Shown piece by piece: positions 63,585-64,000 of a stretch of 64,000 bases of DNA (positions are counted from its first letter, which is position 1; each line of letters starts with the position of its first letter). The stretch comes from Butyribacter intestini (lineage in GTDB: Bacteria > Bacillota > Clostridia > Lachnospirales > Lachnospiraceae). The notes beneath the pieces were generated by a model. It saw only the letters and a program-made list of their open reading frames with translations. It had not been told where the DNA came from and did no database searches. Made by a program: the position numbers and the translations under genes. The DNA is taken from the NCBI GenBank assembly GCA_001414325.1, contig LLKB01000005.1:722912-786911 (forward strand), in the 5' to 3' direction.

Positions 63585-64000
63585 TTACTTTTCATTTATC
63601 TTCCCATCATTTGTATTTAACATAATGCAAGGTGTATGAATTTCTTTTATCATTTTCTCAAGACTTCTCTGTCCTGAGATGGCTGTTGCCGCCTCAAGTC
63701 CGTTTGAACTTAAAACTAGCGGATAGTTCTGTATCTCGCCATCTTCAAAATCATCCTGTGCTACCATGTAGTATAATAATCTTTCAGATGCAAGCTTTTT
63801 GTCTTTGTCATCATTGTCAAAGATTGAGAAAGTTCCCGTGTATCTCACAAGCATCTTTCCGTCAATAACAGGTATAAGCAGTCTGTAGCCGTCACTTTCT
63901 GCCGCCTGTGTCTTATAAAGTTCCTTGCGGTACTCTATTCCTGAAATGATATTTATTCCTTTCAGATAATTCTCACTATTACTTTCAAACTGCTTTTTTC
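63585..64000 (-). CDS. Unknown protein, C-terminal part (continues beyond window)
   Basis: An open minus-strand frame runs from the window edge to the stop at 63585 without interruption, giving at least 138 residues. The ATG at 63854 is internal, since in-frame codons continue upstream of it (GYRLLIPVIDGKMLVRY). The part visible is a compact alpha/beta sequence with no motif I recognise and no membrane segment. It lies 23 bases upstream of the FHA-ABC gene and is likely part of that operon. Confidence 0.7.
   Translation of the reverse strand, partial: KKQFESNSENYLKGINIISGIEYRKELYKTQAAESDGYRLLIPVIDGKMLVRYTGTFSIFDNDDKDKKLASERLLYYMVAQDDFEDGEIQNYPLVLSSNGLEAATAISGQRSLEKMIKEIHTPCIMLNTNDGKINEK

Overview
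The window is low-GC Firmicute DNA. The Lachnospiraceae-type gene content, AGGAGG-type ribosome binding sites with occasional TTG/GTG starts, a HrcA/CIRCE-controlled clpB and many secreted Thr-Pro-rich or Lys-rich beta-sandwich proteins point to a gut Lachnospiraceae (Lachnospira/Eubacterium-like). This is an inference from gene style, not a species call.

Layout. 1-501 is the left end of an IS110-family element, cut by the window edge. An identical 501 bp end recurs in inverted orientation at 33837, where the whole element is present (33837-35644). 1-24 kb is mostly ordinary chromosome: a double-receiver GGDEF/EAL regulator next to a LytTR regulator, a TrpXYZ-like ABC importer, a giant Ig-repeat surface protein, an amino-acid ABC transporter whose fused binding protein appears circularly permuted, a small membrane exporter, an ECF sigma/anti-sigma pair and clpB. 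17.0-17.35 kb and 23.5-24.5 kb carry decayed genes: an HTH regulator, a frameshifted RelE/ParE toxin beside an intact antitoxin, and a TcpD-like conjugation gene.

25-45 kb is an accessory region read almost wholly on the minus strand. It holds small zinc-ribbon membrane proteins, two SH3 proteins with near-identical N-termini and different catalytic ends, a DUF4139 protein, lipoproteins, small secreted proteins, and a duplicated AAA-ATPase/PD-(D/E)XK gene with one dead copy. Six intergenic sites here carry direct repeats of TGTAAYTTTTRRCA at a period of about 21 bp, usually followed by a long hairpin and in three cases also by a conserved leader element, suggesting one shared regulator.

45-64 kb is the most striking part: a minus-strand cluster of four kinase-fold proteins with N-terminal zinc ribbons (one apparently a pseudokinase), four FHA-domain proteins (one a two-FHA ABCG-type exporter resembling the Rv1747 architecture), an orphan LytTR response regulator, several zinc-ribbon membrane proteins and secreted repeat proteins. 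The gene content suggests a phospho-threonine signalling system in which kinases modify FHA-bound partners, control an exporter and perhaps feed a LytTR regulator acting on the neighbouring secreted-protein genes. These links are inferred from domains and position only.
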